Source: DATNPX01 sp036702975 (GTDB taxonomy: Bacteria; Cyanobacteriota; Vampirovibrionia; Obscuribacterales; Obscuribacteraceae). From it: DNA of 64,000 nucleotides. Positions 53,277 to 62,149 of this stretch are shown in pieces. The stretch's first letter is position 1; each line of letters opens with the position of its first letter. The notes beneath the pieces are model-generated. The model had not been told where the DNA came from, ran no database searches, and saw only the letters and a program-made list of their open reading frames with translations. Both the position numbers and the translations under genes were made by a program. The stretch covers positions 248,001 to 312,000 of the forward strand of contig DATNPX010000034.1 in NCBI GenBank assembly GCA_036702975.1, in the 5' to 3' direction.

Positions 53277-54758
53277 CTCATTCGCTCCGCCCAATTGCTT
53301 GGACAGCAAAGAAGACCAAGCCCTTCTTTCCGTATCTAAAACTAATTTGTTGCTTGAAACTGTCTTCTCGCAATCGTCCCAAAAAGACCTGGCAACAGGC
53401 AGATCTATATTGTCCAGCAACCCATCATTCAAAGAGATCAGCCAAGCCATTTGCGCTTCGATTGAAAGCGGCAGGAGCCGCTCTTGTTTGAGCAACTCTT
53501 TCAATCGCCTTCCTTTATCGATAATCGCCTGAGCAGAAGACTCTAGCTTAGTGCTGAATCGAGTAAATGTTTCGAGCTCCAAGTATTGCAGGTAATCTAA
53601 CGTCATCCGGCCGACTTCTTCTTTAACACGTGGATGTTGCGCTTTTCCGCCAATGCGAGACACAGACCGTGTGATGTCTATTGCTGGAAGAAACCCGGAC
53701 ACGTATAGTTTTCGGTCAAAATAAATCTGTCCGTCTGTAATTGAGATCAGGTTCGTTGGTATATAGCTGGAGATCTCCCCTTGCTCGGTCTCAATAATCG
53801 GAAGAGCCGTCATTGTGCCACCACCATATTTAGTCGCGAGTGCGGTCGAGCGTTCCAACAGCCTTGAGTGCAAGTAAAATACATCACCGGGATAGGCCTC
53901 CCGACCGGGTGGCCGCCTGAGAAGTAAGGAGAGTTGGCGGTACATCCGTGCATGAGTGGTTAGGTCATCATAGACAACGAGAGTGTCTAATCCTTGCCAC
54001 ATCCAATTTTCCGCTATGGTGCAGCCAGAAAATGGTGCCAAATACTGCAGACCAGGCAAAGCACTCGCCTCAGCCACCACAAGCGTTGTATTCTTCAACG
54101 CGCCGTACCGTCTAAGAGTATCAAGGACACTAGCCACAGTCGATCGCTTTTGGCCGATCAATACGTAAACGCTGCGTAGATTCTTCTCACGCTGATTGAT
54201 GACAGCATCGACGCATAAGGAGGTTTTCCCCAAACCGTTATCACCAATGATCAGCTGTCGCTGCCCCTTGCCGATAGGAATCATCGTGTCAATGATTTTG
54301 GTGCCCGTATAGAAAGGTTCATTAACAGATTTGCGCATAACTATGGGTGGCGACAATGTATCAACGAAGCGGGTTTTATTGCACTCTGGTGTCGGGGCAC
54401 CGTCTAACGGATTCCCCAAAGGATCAATTACCCGCCCCAGAAGTTCTTCCCCCACCGGCACTCTAATCCGGCTAAAGGTCCGATGCACCAAGGTGCCCGC
54501 AGTGAGAGCGTCTGTCTGGCTTAGCAATATAGCCCCAATAGTCTCGCGTCCCAGATAGAACACGAGCCCTTTAGAACCGTCGGCAAATGCCAAAATCTCA
54601 TCCATTTCCGCGGAAGGCAACCCATCGATCCAGGCGACACCGTCGCCTATGGAGAGAACTATGCCTTGCTCCTGCACCGTAAGACCGAATTTGAACGATT
54701 GGATTCGATCCGCTTGTGAAGCAAAAAGTGAAGGACTAGCGCTACTTCCGTCCATCAT
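53247..54758 (-). CDS. atpA: N-type F1Fo-ATPase alpha subunit
   Basis: About 503 residues. Start ATG 54758 (ATGATG after GGAGG), inside the end of atpF; the frame continues upstream to 54881 without support. Walker A is GDNGLGKTSLCVDAV, followed by YVLIGQKRSTVASV and the segment SRLLERST. The alpha subunit holds non-catalytic nucleotide sites. Its last codons lie in the tandem repeat. Confidence 0.94.
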   Translation of the reverse strand: MMDGSSASPSLFASQADRIQSFKFGLTVQEQGIVLSIGDGVAWIDGLPSAEMDEILAFADGSKGLVFYLGRETIGAILLSQTDALTAGTLVHRTFSRIRVPVGEELLGRVIDPLGNPLDGAPTPECNKTRFVDTLSPPIVMRKSVNEPFYTGTKIIDTMIPIGKGQRQLIIGDNGLGKTSLCVDAVINQREKNLRSVYVLIGQKRSTVASVLDTLRRYGALKNTTLVVAEASALPGLQYLAPFSGCTIAENWMWQGLDTLVVYDDLTTHARMYRQLSLLLRRPPGREAYPGDVFYLHSRLLERSTALATKYGGGTMTALPIIETEQGEISSYIPTNLISITDGQIYFDRKLYVSGFLPAIDITRSVSRIGGKAQHPRVKEEVGRMTLDYLQYLELETFTRFSTKLESSAQAIIDKGRRLKELLKQERLLPLSIEAQMAWLISLNDGLLDNIDLPVARSFWDDCEKTVSSNKLVLDTERRAWSSLLSKQLGGANEMSHTNESHK

Positions 54759-55488
54759 TGTCCTCCAGTCTCCGGAAAAAAGTAGCTGCATCCTGCAGGT
54801 TAATCTGTAAGAGAGTACCGCCAATAATGACTTTGATGCCAGCAAGAAGTTTAGTGTCACACGTATAGCTGTAATTAGCATTCGATCGAACGTATCTGTT
54901 TAATTGATTTTCGATTGCGGCACGGTCCTCTGGTAAGATCGGAAAAGCACTGATGACATCGATGTTTGTGAGCGATTTGCCATTCGAACTGTATTCATCT
55001 TTTTCAATCAGTTGATTCAAATCGTGGATGAAGATGGCATGAATCTTTTTCTCTAATTCAGCCGAAGTAAGATCTGCAAATGTTTTCGCAAGAAAATCTG
55101 CAGCGAGTCCCAGTGCCTTCTGTTCACATTTTTGTCGATCTTCTTCGTGGCGCCGACTGGCATCGGCTAAGAACCGCTGCCGCTCGTCCTCTATCTCCTT
55201 CTGCATTCTACAAAGTTGGGTTTCACGCTCTATGCGAAGTTCTGCTTGCAGAGAGACTTTGAGTTGCGTTTTTTCTTGTTCCCAGTCGTCAATACGTTGT
55301 TGATACTGCTGCAACAGTTGAGATGCTTCGCTTTGCTTCGAATGAGCCTCGTTAATCTGCGACTGGATTTGCTGCTGCCGCCTCGCAATCACCCTTAGTA
55401 CGGGCTTGTACAGTAGTCGCTGCAATAACCAAACCAGAACACCGAAGTTTATGAGTTCCAAGACGAATGTAGTCAGATTGAAGTCCAT
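54742..55488 (-). CDS. atpF: N-type F1Fo-ATPase subunit b fused to a delta-like C-terminus
   Basis: 248 residues. One N-terminal membrane helix (about 8-22), a long charged coiled coil (about 35-130) and a C-terminal part (about 165-248) ending in LLAGIKVIIGGTLLQINLQD, which resembles the end of the delta/OSCP subunit (GGI-x-I-x-x-x-x-x-x-D). The operon has no separate atpH, so this fusion must do the delta work, as known for N-ATPases. Peripheral stator. Confidence 0.9.
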   Translation of the reverse strand: MDFNLTTFVLELINFGVLVWLLQRLLYKPVLRVIARRQQQIQSQINEAHSKQSEASQLLQQYQQRIDDWEQEKTQLKVSLQAELRIERETQLCRMQKEIEDERQRFLADASRRHEEDRQKCEQKALGLAADFLAKTFADLTSAELEKKIHAIFIHDLNQLIEKDEYSSNGKSLTNIDVISAFPILPEDRAAIENQLNRYVRSNANYSYTCDTKLLAGIKVIIGGTLLQINLQDAATFFRRLEDNDGRK

Positions 55489-55495
55489 AATTCAT

Positions 55496-55771
55496 TTACT
55501 TTAAAACGTATTCAAGGAGAGGATTTCTAAACAGAATAATCAGGACCACCACAAGTACGTAGATGGCCAAGGATTCAATCATGGCCAATCCTATGAACAA
55601 CGTTCTTGTAATAGCTTGCTCAGCTTCCGGTTGCCTCGCGAGCGAGTCCAGCGCCTGGCTGATCGAACGCCCCATGGCTAAGGCCGGAAAGAAAACCCCG
55701 CAAGCAATACCAAGCGCGGCCACTATCGTAGACGTCAAAGCAAAAACAAATAAGTGTGTACTATGCTCCAT
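55496..55771 (-). CDS. atpE: N-type F1Fo-ATPase ring subunit c
   Basis: 91 residues from ATG 55771 with GGAGG 7 bases upstream; the frame opens earlier. Helix 1 ends ALAMGRSISQALDS with ARQPEA loop; helix 2 has the ion-binding Glu in GLAMIESLAIY. The Na+-binding set of Ilyobacter c (Gln32, Glu65, Ser66, Thr67, Tyr70) corresponds here to Met, Glu, Ser, Leu, Tyr, so only part of it remains. This argues for H+ rather than Na+ use, or for mixed specificity. Confidence 0.94.
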   Translation of the reverse strand: MEHSTHLFVFALTSTIVAALGIACGVFFPALAMGRSISQALDSLARQPEAEQAITRTLFIGLAMIESLAIYVLVVVLIILFRNPLLEYVLK

Positions 55772-56453
55772 TGCGAACCTCCTTCGATCGACGATGCTGT
55801 GCCTCAATTCCGCTCGCAATGTAGACGAGGGCTAACATGCCAAAAATGTATGCCTGTACTAGCGCTTCGACGATATGAAGCATCAAAATTGGCACAGGTA
55901 CTAAAAAACCGGCGACGATTAAAATCATCATGGTCGCCATCTCAAGACTCATCATGTTGCCAAAGAGTCTGACCGCAAGAGCCAGGGTGCGGGATATCTC
56001 ACTAATAATGTGGAATGGCAGCATAATCGGAGTCGGAGAGAGATAGTGTTTTAGGTAGCTCTTAAGCCCTTCGCTACGAATTCCAAATAAATGAACACAG
56101 AAGAAGACAACGATCGCAAGAGCTGTGGTTGTAGAAAGGTCTGCAGTCGGCGACTTCATCCCTGGCACGATCCCGATTAGATTGGCTACAACGATGAAGA
56201 GCCATAAGGTTGAGACGAATGGAAAGACAATCTCCGCGTGCTCCGGGATGACCGCTTGAACTGCTTCGAACATTGCGACAACAATGCTCTCGAGCGCTGT
56301 TTGTCGTTTATTAGGTTCGAGCTGTAAATGTCGTGTCAAAAGACAAAATGCACCTGCTAGTAAAGCCATAATCAACCAAGTGGTCCAAACCGTCTGCGAG
56401 ATGAGCAGATGGATGGCTCCATAATCAAACGTCATGTTGAGCCCCGTACTCAT
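55761..56453 (-). CDS. atpB: N-type F1Fo-ATPase subunit a
   Basis: 230 residues from ATG 56453, just after AAAGGAGAAGG and overlapping the atpQ stop. Polytopic, with the essential Arg in RTLALAVRLFGNMMS and a last helix EALVQAYIFGMLALVYIASG. Forms the half channels beside the c ring. Ends 11 bases inside the atpE start region. Confidence 0.94.
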   Translation of the reverse strand: MSTGLNMTFDYGAIHLLISQTVWTTWLIMALLAGAFCLLTRHLQLEPNKRQTALESIVVAMFEAVQAVIPEHAEIVFPFVSTLWLFIVVANLIGIVPGMKSPTADLSTTTALAIVVFFCVHLFGIRSEGLKSYLKHYLSPTPIMLPFHIISEISRTLALAVRLFGNMMSLEMATMMILIVAGFLVPVPILMLHIVEALVQAYIFGMLALVYIASGIEAQHRRSKEVRNGA

Positions 56454-56725
56454 ACCTTCTCCTTTATGAAGAGGTACACGTTGATACCGCCAATGATTAC
56501 TCCAAGTAGAATCAAGTTGATGCTCCAGGATATACAATATCCGTGTGCCTTGGTATCAATCCAGCGTCCCAGGTAGGCCCCCAGCACGACTGGCAGAATG
56601 AAGATTACTCCAATCGTTCCTGTGAAAATTGTTTGTGACCAGAACGACGGCCGCTGTTCAAAGCTCTTACGTCTTTTGGACTGTATCTCTAAACCATTCA
56701 TAAGCTTGTCTTCACCCGGCTTCAT
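56450..56725 (-). CDS. atpQ: AtpQ-like accessory membrane protein (ATPase gene 1 family)
   Basis: 91 residues, two membrane helices (about 30-50 and 63-84) with GAYLGRWIDTKA between and GVIIGGINVYLFI at the end, the pattern of the AtpI/gene-1 family found as atpQ in N-ATPase operons. It overlaps both atpC and atpB by 4 bases. The second accessory gene usual in N-ATPases, atpR, is not present between it and atpB. Confidence 0.85.
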   Translation of the reverse strand: MKPGEDKLMNGLEIQSKRRKSFEQRPSFWSQTIFTGTIGVIFILPVVLGAYLGRWIDTKAHGYCISWSINLILLGVIIGGINVYLFIKEKV

Positions 56726-57126
56726 AATGGCCTCTCGGTGGATGAGCGAAGCATCTCTTTCAATAACGCGGCTTCCACGCGTCGGATAGTCTCTTTCATT
56801 TCCAGCCGAAGTTGGGCTTCCTCATCGATCTTCTTCTTTAGTGCTCGGGTCAGATTTGCATAATCCTTGTCTCGGAGGAACATGCTAGTGCTGATGAAGA
56901 GTTCATTGTCAACGAAATAGAGAAAGCACTCTGGAAGACCCAGATACTCCGCTCCGGATTTAAGCAGGAAGATTCTTGCAATACCGGCAGTCAAAACTGT
57001 CATCATACGTTCATGTCCTGGCAGGATGCCAAAACTTCCGCTCTCATCACTGGCGACGAAACTAGTCATGCCGTCGACACGTTTGTAGCACTCCGGACTT
57101 TGCAAGTGCATGACAAATTCCTTCAT
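56722..57126 (-). CDS. atpC: N-type F1Fo-ATPase epsilon subunit
   Basis: 134 residues: beta-sandwich N-terminus with SFGILPGHERMMTVLTAG, then a C-terminal helical hairpin. Overlaps atpD (4 bases) and atpQ (4 bases). Links gamma to the c ring and may inhibit hydrolysis. Confidence 0.92.
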   Translation of the reverse strand: MKEFVMHLQSPECYKRVDGMTSFVASDESGSFGILPGHERMMTVLTAGIARIFLLKSGAEYLGLPECFLYFVDNELFISTSMFLRDKDYANLTRALKKKIDEEAQLRLEMKETIRRVEAALLKEMLRSSTERPL

Positions 57127-58520
57127 TTCTTACGGGACCTCATAGAACCCTGCATGTAACACTCAGCGTCCGGAACGTCATCAAACTTGCCAGTCAGAAA
57201 TTCGTCACACTCAGTCAAACAATCCGCAAGACGAACTGATGCGCCGGCAATGCCCGTGTGGTCAGCAGCTAAATGAAAGGGTTGAGTCAGGTATCGCTGC
57301 AACTTACGAGCTCGCTGCACGATGACGCGATCTGTTTCGGATAACTCCTCAATGCCCAACATCGTGATCACATCTTCTAGCTCCTTGTATCGGGCTAAGT
57401 GCTGGCGAACGCCTTCAGCGATTTGATAATGTTTGTCGCCGACAATCTGCCTGTCCAGTACCCGGCTGCTCGAAGCAAGAGGGTCTACAGCAGGATAGAT
57501 GCCATTGGCGGCCTGCGCGCGGGAGAGCACCACGACCGCATCCAGGTGTGCAAGGATAGCAGTGACGGCAGGATCACTCATGTCATCGGCCGGCACGTAT
57601 ACGGCCTGCACTGATGTAACGTTGCCACCATGGGTGGAGACGATGCGCTCCTCAAGTTCAGCAATCTCAGACATGAGTGTGGGTTGGTATCCAACTGTTG
57701 CCGGCATTCGCCCCAACATACCTGAAACTTCACTTCCGGCTTGAACAAACCTGAACACGTTATCCATAACGAACAGCACTTCGCGATGGAAAGTGCTGCG
57801 AAGGTATTCAGCATAGGTGAGAGCCGAAAAACCGACGCGAAAACGAACACCCGGCGATTCATCCATCTGACCGAAAACCAGAACGCTGTTTTGCATAACA
57901 TCACTGCGCATGAGCTCTTGCCAAAGCTCGTGCCCCTCGCGGATGCGCTCACCCACGCCAGCAAAGACACAGATACCCTTGTGCAGCGCAACTATAGAAT
58001 GCATAAACTCCATAATCAGCATGGTCTTACCGACTCCGGCGCCGCCCAAAAGCCCACTTTTCCCGCCCCTGACAAAAGGACAAAGCAAGTCGATAACTTT
58101 TATGCCGGTTTCGAGCAGCTCAGTACAGTTGACTGTTTCAACTAACGCAGGGCCCGTTGAGATTACTGGCTCGATCCTCTCGGTTGAAAGAGCAGGACCA
58201 TTGTCTAATGGTCGCCCAAACACGTCTAGCAACCGACCCAAACACTCAGCGGAAACAGGAACACCAAGCGGTCCACCCATATCAAACACATCCATTCCGC
58301 GTCTCAAACCTGATGTCTTGTGAAGCGCAATAGCACGTGCGGTGTGTTTATCCAGGTGTTGATACACTTCAAAGACGACTGGTTCGGAATCCAAGATCGT
58401 ATGAACAGCTTGATGAATCGGGGGTAAAACAGTGCACGAAATCTCTACCACCGGTCCATGCACCTCGGCAATCGTCCCTATGCTTGTTTCTGTGCTATTC
58501 AATCCGTTTGCGTTTAGCAT
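57123..58520 (-). CDS. atpD: N-type F1Fo-ATPase beta subunit
   Basis: About 465 residues, start ATG 58520 (TTG 58529 also possible). Walker A GGAGVGKTM, catalytic-loop GVGERIREGHELW, Walker B VLFVMDNVFRF, GYQPTL and the DELSEED-like IEELSETD. It is the catalytic subunit and opens the operon. Beta first, followed by epsilon, atpQ, a, c, b, alpha, gamma, is the gene order of N-ATPases, not that of housekeeping F-ATPases. Confidence 0.95.
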   Translation of the reverse strand: MLNANGLNSTETSIGTIAEVHGPVVEISCTVLPPIHQAVHTILDSEPVVFEVYQHLDKHTARAIALHKTSGLRRGMDVFDMGGPLGVPVSAECLGRLLDVFGRPLDNGPALSTERIEPVISTGPALVETVNCTELLETGIKVIDLLCPFVRGGKSGLLGGAGVGKTMLIMEFMHSIVALHKGICVFAGVGERIREGHELWQELMRSDVMQNSVLVFGQMDESPGVRFRVGFSALTYAEYLRSTFHREVLFVMDNVFRFVQAGSEVSGMLGRMPATVGYQPTLMSEIAELEERIVSTHGGNVTSVQAVYVPADDMSDPAVTAILAHLDAVVVLSRAQAANGIYPAVDPLASSSRVLDRQIVGDKHYQIAEGVRQHLARYKELEDVITMLGIEELSETDRVIVQRARKLQRYLTQPFHLAADHTGIAGASVRLADCLTECDEFLTGKFDDVPDAECYMQGSMRSRKK

Positions 58521-58920
58521 GGTATGCAAGTTTTTCTGTTTTGGAGAGAGTGTATCGAGTCAGGTCGTTATGAAAGAGGCATCCTGAATGACTTTCTAAA
58601 TAGCGGCCCTTTTGCGGTCGATTGCACATTTAAATCCTATGCATGGCTTTGAAAACTACATTTGAATGAACGAGAGCTGTCGGTTTGTTCATTTGCGATC
58701 GTCGTTGCTGGGGAGTCACCGTTGCCTCCACAATAGCAATCGCGAGCAATGACCGTCATCAGTCATGCGTATATAGAGCATCAGCCGAAAGAAGGATTCA
58801 CCTAAAAAGAAGACTCTCTGATGCCAGCAATTTGACTACACGTTTCGAATCAGTCCTGCGGCTGAAGTATCGACTTTCGGTTAGTCGCACAATAGTTGCA
58901 GCCACGAAGGAGAGACTATC
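58521..58920. other. divergent promoter region of the ATPase operon and the BCAM0308-like gene
   Basis: About 400 bases without a supported gene, between atpD (-) and the 58921 gene (+). Promoters for both directions must lie here. AGGAGAG at the right end is the ribosome site of the BCAM0308-like gene. No convincing operator or riboswitch is seen. Confidence 0.5.
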
Positions 58921-59445
58921 ATGAGCAAAAGACGATCAAACGTATCTGCAGGACTTGGACAAGTTACGGCAAGAGAGCGGGTTGGCTCTTCAACAAAAAG
59001 AGAAGAGAGAGCGCAAGCAGGCTATTTGCATTGCAAGCAATGTGGCGCAGAGTATCATGCCAAGCACTGGTATACCACAGACACATCGCTCAAGGCGTCT
59101 CATGAGACGCCAAGCGAAGAGACGCTCTGCCCTGGCTGCTATGACATCAAAAATCTCATTTGCAACGGTACTCTCATCGTGGAAGGAGCATCGCAAACCG
59201 GAGATTTGCGGAAGGAAATGCTTGCGTTGACAAAGCATGTAGAGACTGATTCCTGGAAGGATAATCCGGAACACAGAATTATCGATATCGTAAAACGCGA
59301 CGGGAAAACGGAGATCAGAACAACCAGCGCTTGGCTTGCAGCTAGGATTGGTAAGGAACTAAACAGTACTTTCGGTGGAACTCTGGATATAAAACCATCG
59401 CCGGAAAAAGAGACCACTTACGTACACTGGTACTGCAAGTCGTAG
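58921..59445 (+). CDS. BCAM0308-family (NMD3-like zinc-ribbon) protein
   Basis: 174 residues. Two CxxC pairs, CKQCG and CPGC, enclose a WYTTDTSLK segment, followed by LICNGTLIVEG, HRIIDIVKRDGKTEIRTTSAWLAARIGKEL and GGTLDI, the layout of the BCAM0308 family named after a gene of the Burkholderia cenocepacia low-oxygen-activated locus. The biochemical role is unknown; the ribbon suggests RNA or ribosome binding. AAGGAGAG precedes the start. Divergent from the ATPase operon. Confidence 0.85.
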   Translation: MSKRRSNVSAGLGQVTARERVGSSTKREERAQAGYLHCKQCGAEYHAKHWYTTDTSLKASHETPSEETLCPGCYDIKNLICNGTLIVEGASQTGDLRKEMLALTKHVETDSWKDNPEHRIIDIVKRDGKTEIRTTSAWLAARIGKELNSTFGGTLDIKPSPEKETTYVHWYCKS

Positions 59446-59499
59446 CAGACCAGCTTTTTTATCGACAAGCAAAGGGTTAACTGACCGGCGGACAATCGC

Positions 59500-59886
59500 G
59501 TGATTTTGAACGATCATATAACCTGTCGACTAGCAAAAGATATGATTCTTCTCGACTTTTGTACGAAGAATCAAGTGGATGGCGCCGTCCGCACGCTGTG
59601 TGTCGCAATCGACAAAGAAGCGGCTCCGCAGTGGCTTCAAACGCTTGACTCTGGGGGCAAGTGCCGCGCGACGTGGAGCGCTGTCGAGTTAGAAAAAGAT
59701 GTGACGGAAACGCGACTAAAGTTTACTGGAACCTGCTTCCTTCCCAATGAGGAACTTCTGTCGGTTGAAGATCAGAACAAACTGAGGGAGTTTATCAAGC
59801 AGCTGCTGGCACACGCGACATGTGGGAATGTGCAATCACATCGGACGCAAAGCTTACGACGTTCCTCACCATCAGAACCTCTATAG
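59500..59886 (+). CDS. hypothetical protein
   Basis: 128 residues from GTG 59500 or TTG 59506, no strong ribosome site. Mixed alpha/beta, four cysteines without a clear motif. No family recognised. It follows the BCAM0308-like gene by 54 bases and may be in its operon. Confidence 0.45.
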   Translation: MILNDHITCRLAKDMILLDFCTKNQVDGAVRTLCVAIDKEAAPQWLQTLDSGGKCRATWSAVELEKDVTETRLKFTGTCFLPNEELLSVEDQNKLREFIKQLLAHATCGNVQSHRTQSLRRSSPSEPL

Positions 59887-60126
59887 TTCATGAAATCTGG
59901 ATCGTTATTCATATCATCTACTCCCCAATTCAACTTCATCGGATTCCTTCGACAAAGTTTTTAATTAGATTTATGCAAAAAACGCCAATCAAATCTGGCT
60001 TGTGTGTGTCTTCGGGGATCTTTCGGACTTTGTTGTTTGCTTCTCAACAAAGCCGCATAACACATGATCGCCAGGTCCTAGTTTTCTGAGCTGCAGCCAA
60101 ATTTAAGCGAGAATAGATTTCGGGAT

Positions 60127-60495
60127 TCACTGGTCGAACGAGTAACCGAACGATTCGATGTAGTGTTGGAACCCGAAGTAGAATCCGAAACTGCACGTAA
60201 TCATGAATAGCACTACAGCCCAATTGAGTGGCGTGAGCTTTTTTGTTCCGGGCGGCGGTCTAAGCAAGGCATTGCTAAAAGGTCCAAATATCAACATAAG
60301 AAGCCCGATGATTGCAGCTATGATAGTAACGCCAACTCCTTTCAAGGAAAGCGATACACCGGTGGTAGCATGATGGTTTGCGGCTTCAATCACATCGAAA
60401 ATAGTGAACTTTGAAAACGCGCCCGAGAAGATTAAAAGCAGCAGTCCTGCAATACGTGGATTTTGTCGGAAAAACTCTTTCACTTTCGACTCCAT
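60127..60495 (-). CDS. small membrane protein with three helices
   Basis: 122 residues with hydrophobic helices at about 15-35, 50-72 and 90-110 and a proline-rich loop (RPPPGTKKLTPLNW). Function not recognised. Ribosome site weak (CATGGAGTCG region). Convergent with the preceding gene. Confidence 0.6.
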   Translation of the reverse strand: MESKVKEFFRQNPRIAGLLLLIFSGAFSKFTIFDVIEAANHHATTGVSLSLKGVGVTIIAAIIGLLMLIFGPFSNALLRPPPGTKKLTPLNWAVVLFMITCSFGFYFGFQHYIESFGYSFDQ

Positions 60496-60889
60496 GGACG
60501 GGGCGTCAAGTTCAACCGAGTTAAGATTAACACGGACGCAATAGATTTTTTATGATGGCCGCACAAACAAGTGCCCAAAACCTAGCGCAGTTCTTCGGCC
60601 CCGAAGCTCCTCAAAGCACCGCCAGGCTCTTCGGCGCCGTGGGCTGAGAAAGAGGCAAAATTGAAAAGAAGCAGAACCGAAACTGTTGGAACCAAGAGAA
60701 GGAAACCGAGAGAGTCAAACAAATTGTTTCGGCGCAGCGCGCTGCCTCTCTAACAATGCAGGACATTGTTCGCTTTCAGCTATGCCGACGCATTTTAAAG
60801 GTTTTTGAATATTTGATGGCGTCATGGAACTAAAGGGAGGTTGCACATTACGTTGTAAACGTGCCAACTTTGTGATCAAGGAGTGAGCA
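60496..60889. other. non-coding stretch before the alcohol dehydrogenase
   Basis: About 390 bases with no gene I can support; AAGGAG at 60880 serves the following reading frame. A GGCCCCGAAGC/GGCGCC-rich piece at about 60598-60645 might form structure, but no specific RNA class is recognised. Confidence 0.4.
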
Positions 60890-61919
60890 ATGCGCGTGTA
60901 CCGTTTTGACAAATTTGGCTCTCTGGACGGTCTAACACTCCATGACGAGCAACAACCTGAGCCTCAACGCGGAGAGATACTTCTAAAAGTTCATGCGGTT
61001 TCGCTCAACTACAGAGACATTGCGATCGTGACAGGTAAATATGTCTCTGCGGCGCAGGTTGGTCTTGTGCCCACCAGCGATGCGGCGGCCGAAATCGTAT
61101 CGGTTGGTCAAGGTGTTCAGGACTTAAAGCCAGGAGAGAGAGTTATTAGCACGTTTCACCCGCGTTGGTTTGGCGGAAGGATGCCCGAAACTGTCGACAA
61201 GGACGTTTACGGCTCTGGTAGCGATGGATGGCTTTGCCAATATAAGGTAGTTTCACAAGAAGCAGTTGTGCGTTTGCCGGATTCTCTGTCCTATGAGCTC
61301 CACGATTCCGTGTGCGGCGGCAACAGCCTGGAATGCGCTTATGGGTCCGGCGCCCATCCGCAGCGGACAAACAGTTCTTACAATGGGCACGGGCGGAGTC
61401 TCTATTTTCGCGCTCCAATTAGCTAAACAATTGGGTGCGCGCGTTATATCAACAACGTCGAGCGCGCAGAAATCGGATTGGTTGAAGGCAAAGGGCGCCA
61501 CCGCCACTATAAACTACAAAGAGATCCCGGATTGGGCAGAGGAAGTCAGAAAAGACACCGGTCAACGCGGCGTCGACAGAGTGGTGGAAGTTGGCGGTCC
61601 GTCCACAATAAATCAATCGCTAAAATCCGTTGCGATAGGGGGAGAGATAGTGCTCATCGGCTTTTTGAGCGAACAAAATCCAGGCATCGACTATTTCGCA
61701 TTGAAAGGAACAAAAGCATCACTTCGATCAATCGCCGTCGGTGACCGAGATAACCTCGAATCTGTTGTACGGGCGATTGATCAGACCGGATTAAAGCCAG
61801 TGATTGACAGTGTCCATCAGTTTTCGGAGGCAAAAAAGGCTTTTGAACTGCTGGAGCAGAGAAAGCACATCGGAAAGATTGTCATCAAAGTTTCTGAATC
61901 GCAGATGGAGCCGGTGTAG
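60890..61919 (+). pseudogene. quinone oxidoreductase-type alcohol dehydrogenase interrupted by a frameshift
   Basis: Two frames together make one MDR-family protein. Frame 1 from ATG 60890 (AAGGAGTGAGC before it) covers the N-terminal GroES-like domain (RGEILLKVHAVSLNYRD, GLVPTSDAAAEI) up to VVRLPDSLSYE; frame 2 takes over with STIPCAAATAWNAL, then MGTGGVSIFALQLAKQLGA, the Rossmann NAD(P) site, to a stop at 61919. The shift lies at about 61297-61306. Without it the protein would be about 340 residues, full length. Zinc ligands are not conserved, fitting the quinone oxidoreductase branch. It is either a recent pseudogene, programmed frameshift or sequence error. Confidence 0.85.
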
Positions 61920-62149
61920 TGCCTGGTGGAGCCGATATGTGTGCAGGGTGACGACAAAATTATTGATGTCTATGGAATCATTTTTCCTTAACGACCGTCA
62001 GTTTCATTAAGTCGAGTTTGAGTCTCGCTTGGAAGTCAATTGTGCTTACGGATGCACGGGGGTCCGTGCAATTGGATGAGGCTACATATCCTTGGCCTGG
62101 AATCGGAACGCCTGTTTTTTTGCTGCCGAGACAAAGGACTCTGCTTCTT

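Noticed and set aside
52378..58520. Housekeeping F1Fo-ATPase operon
   Set aside because: Gene order with atpD first, an atpQ gene and no atpH is that of the N-type enzyme.
62018..62149. Longer N-terminus of the secreted protein
   Set aside because: The signal peptide begins at ATG 62150; the upstream part would bury it.
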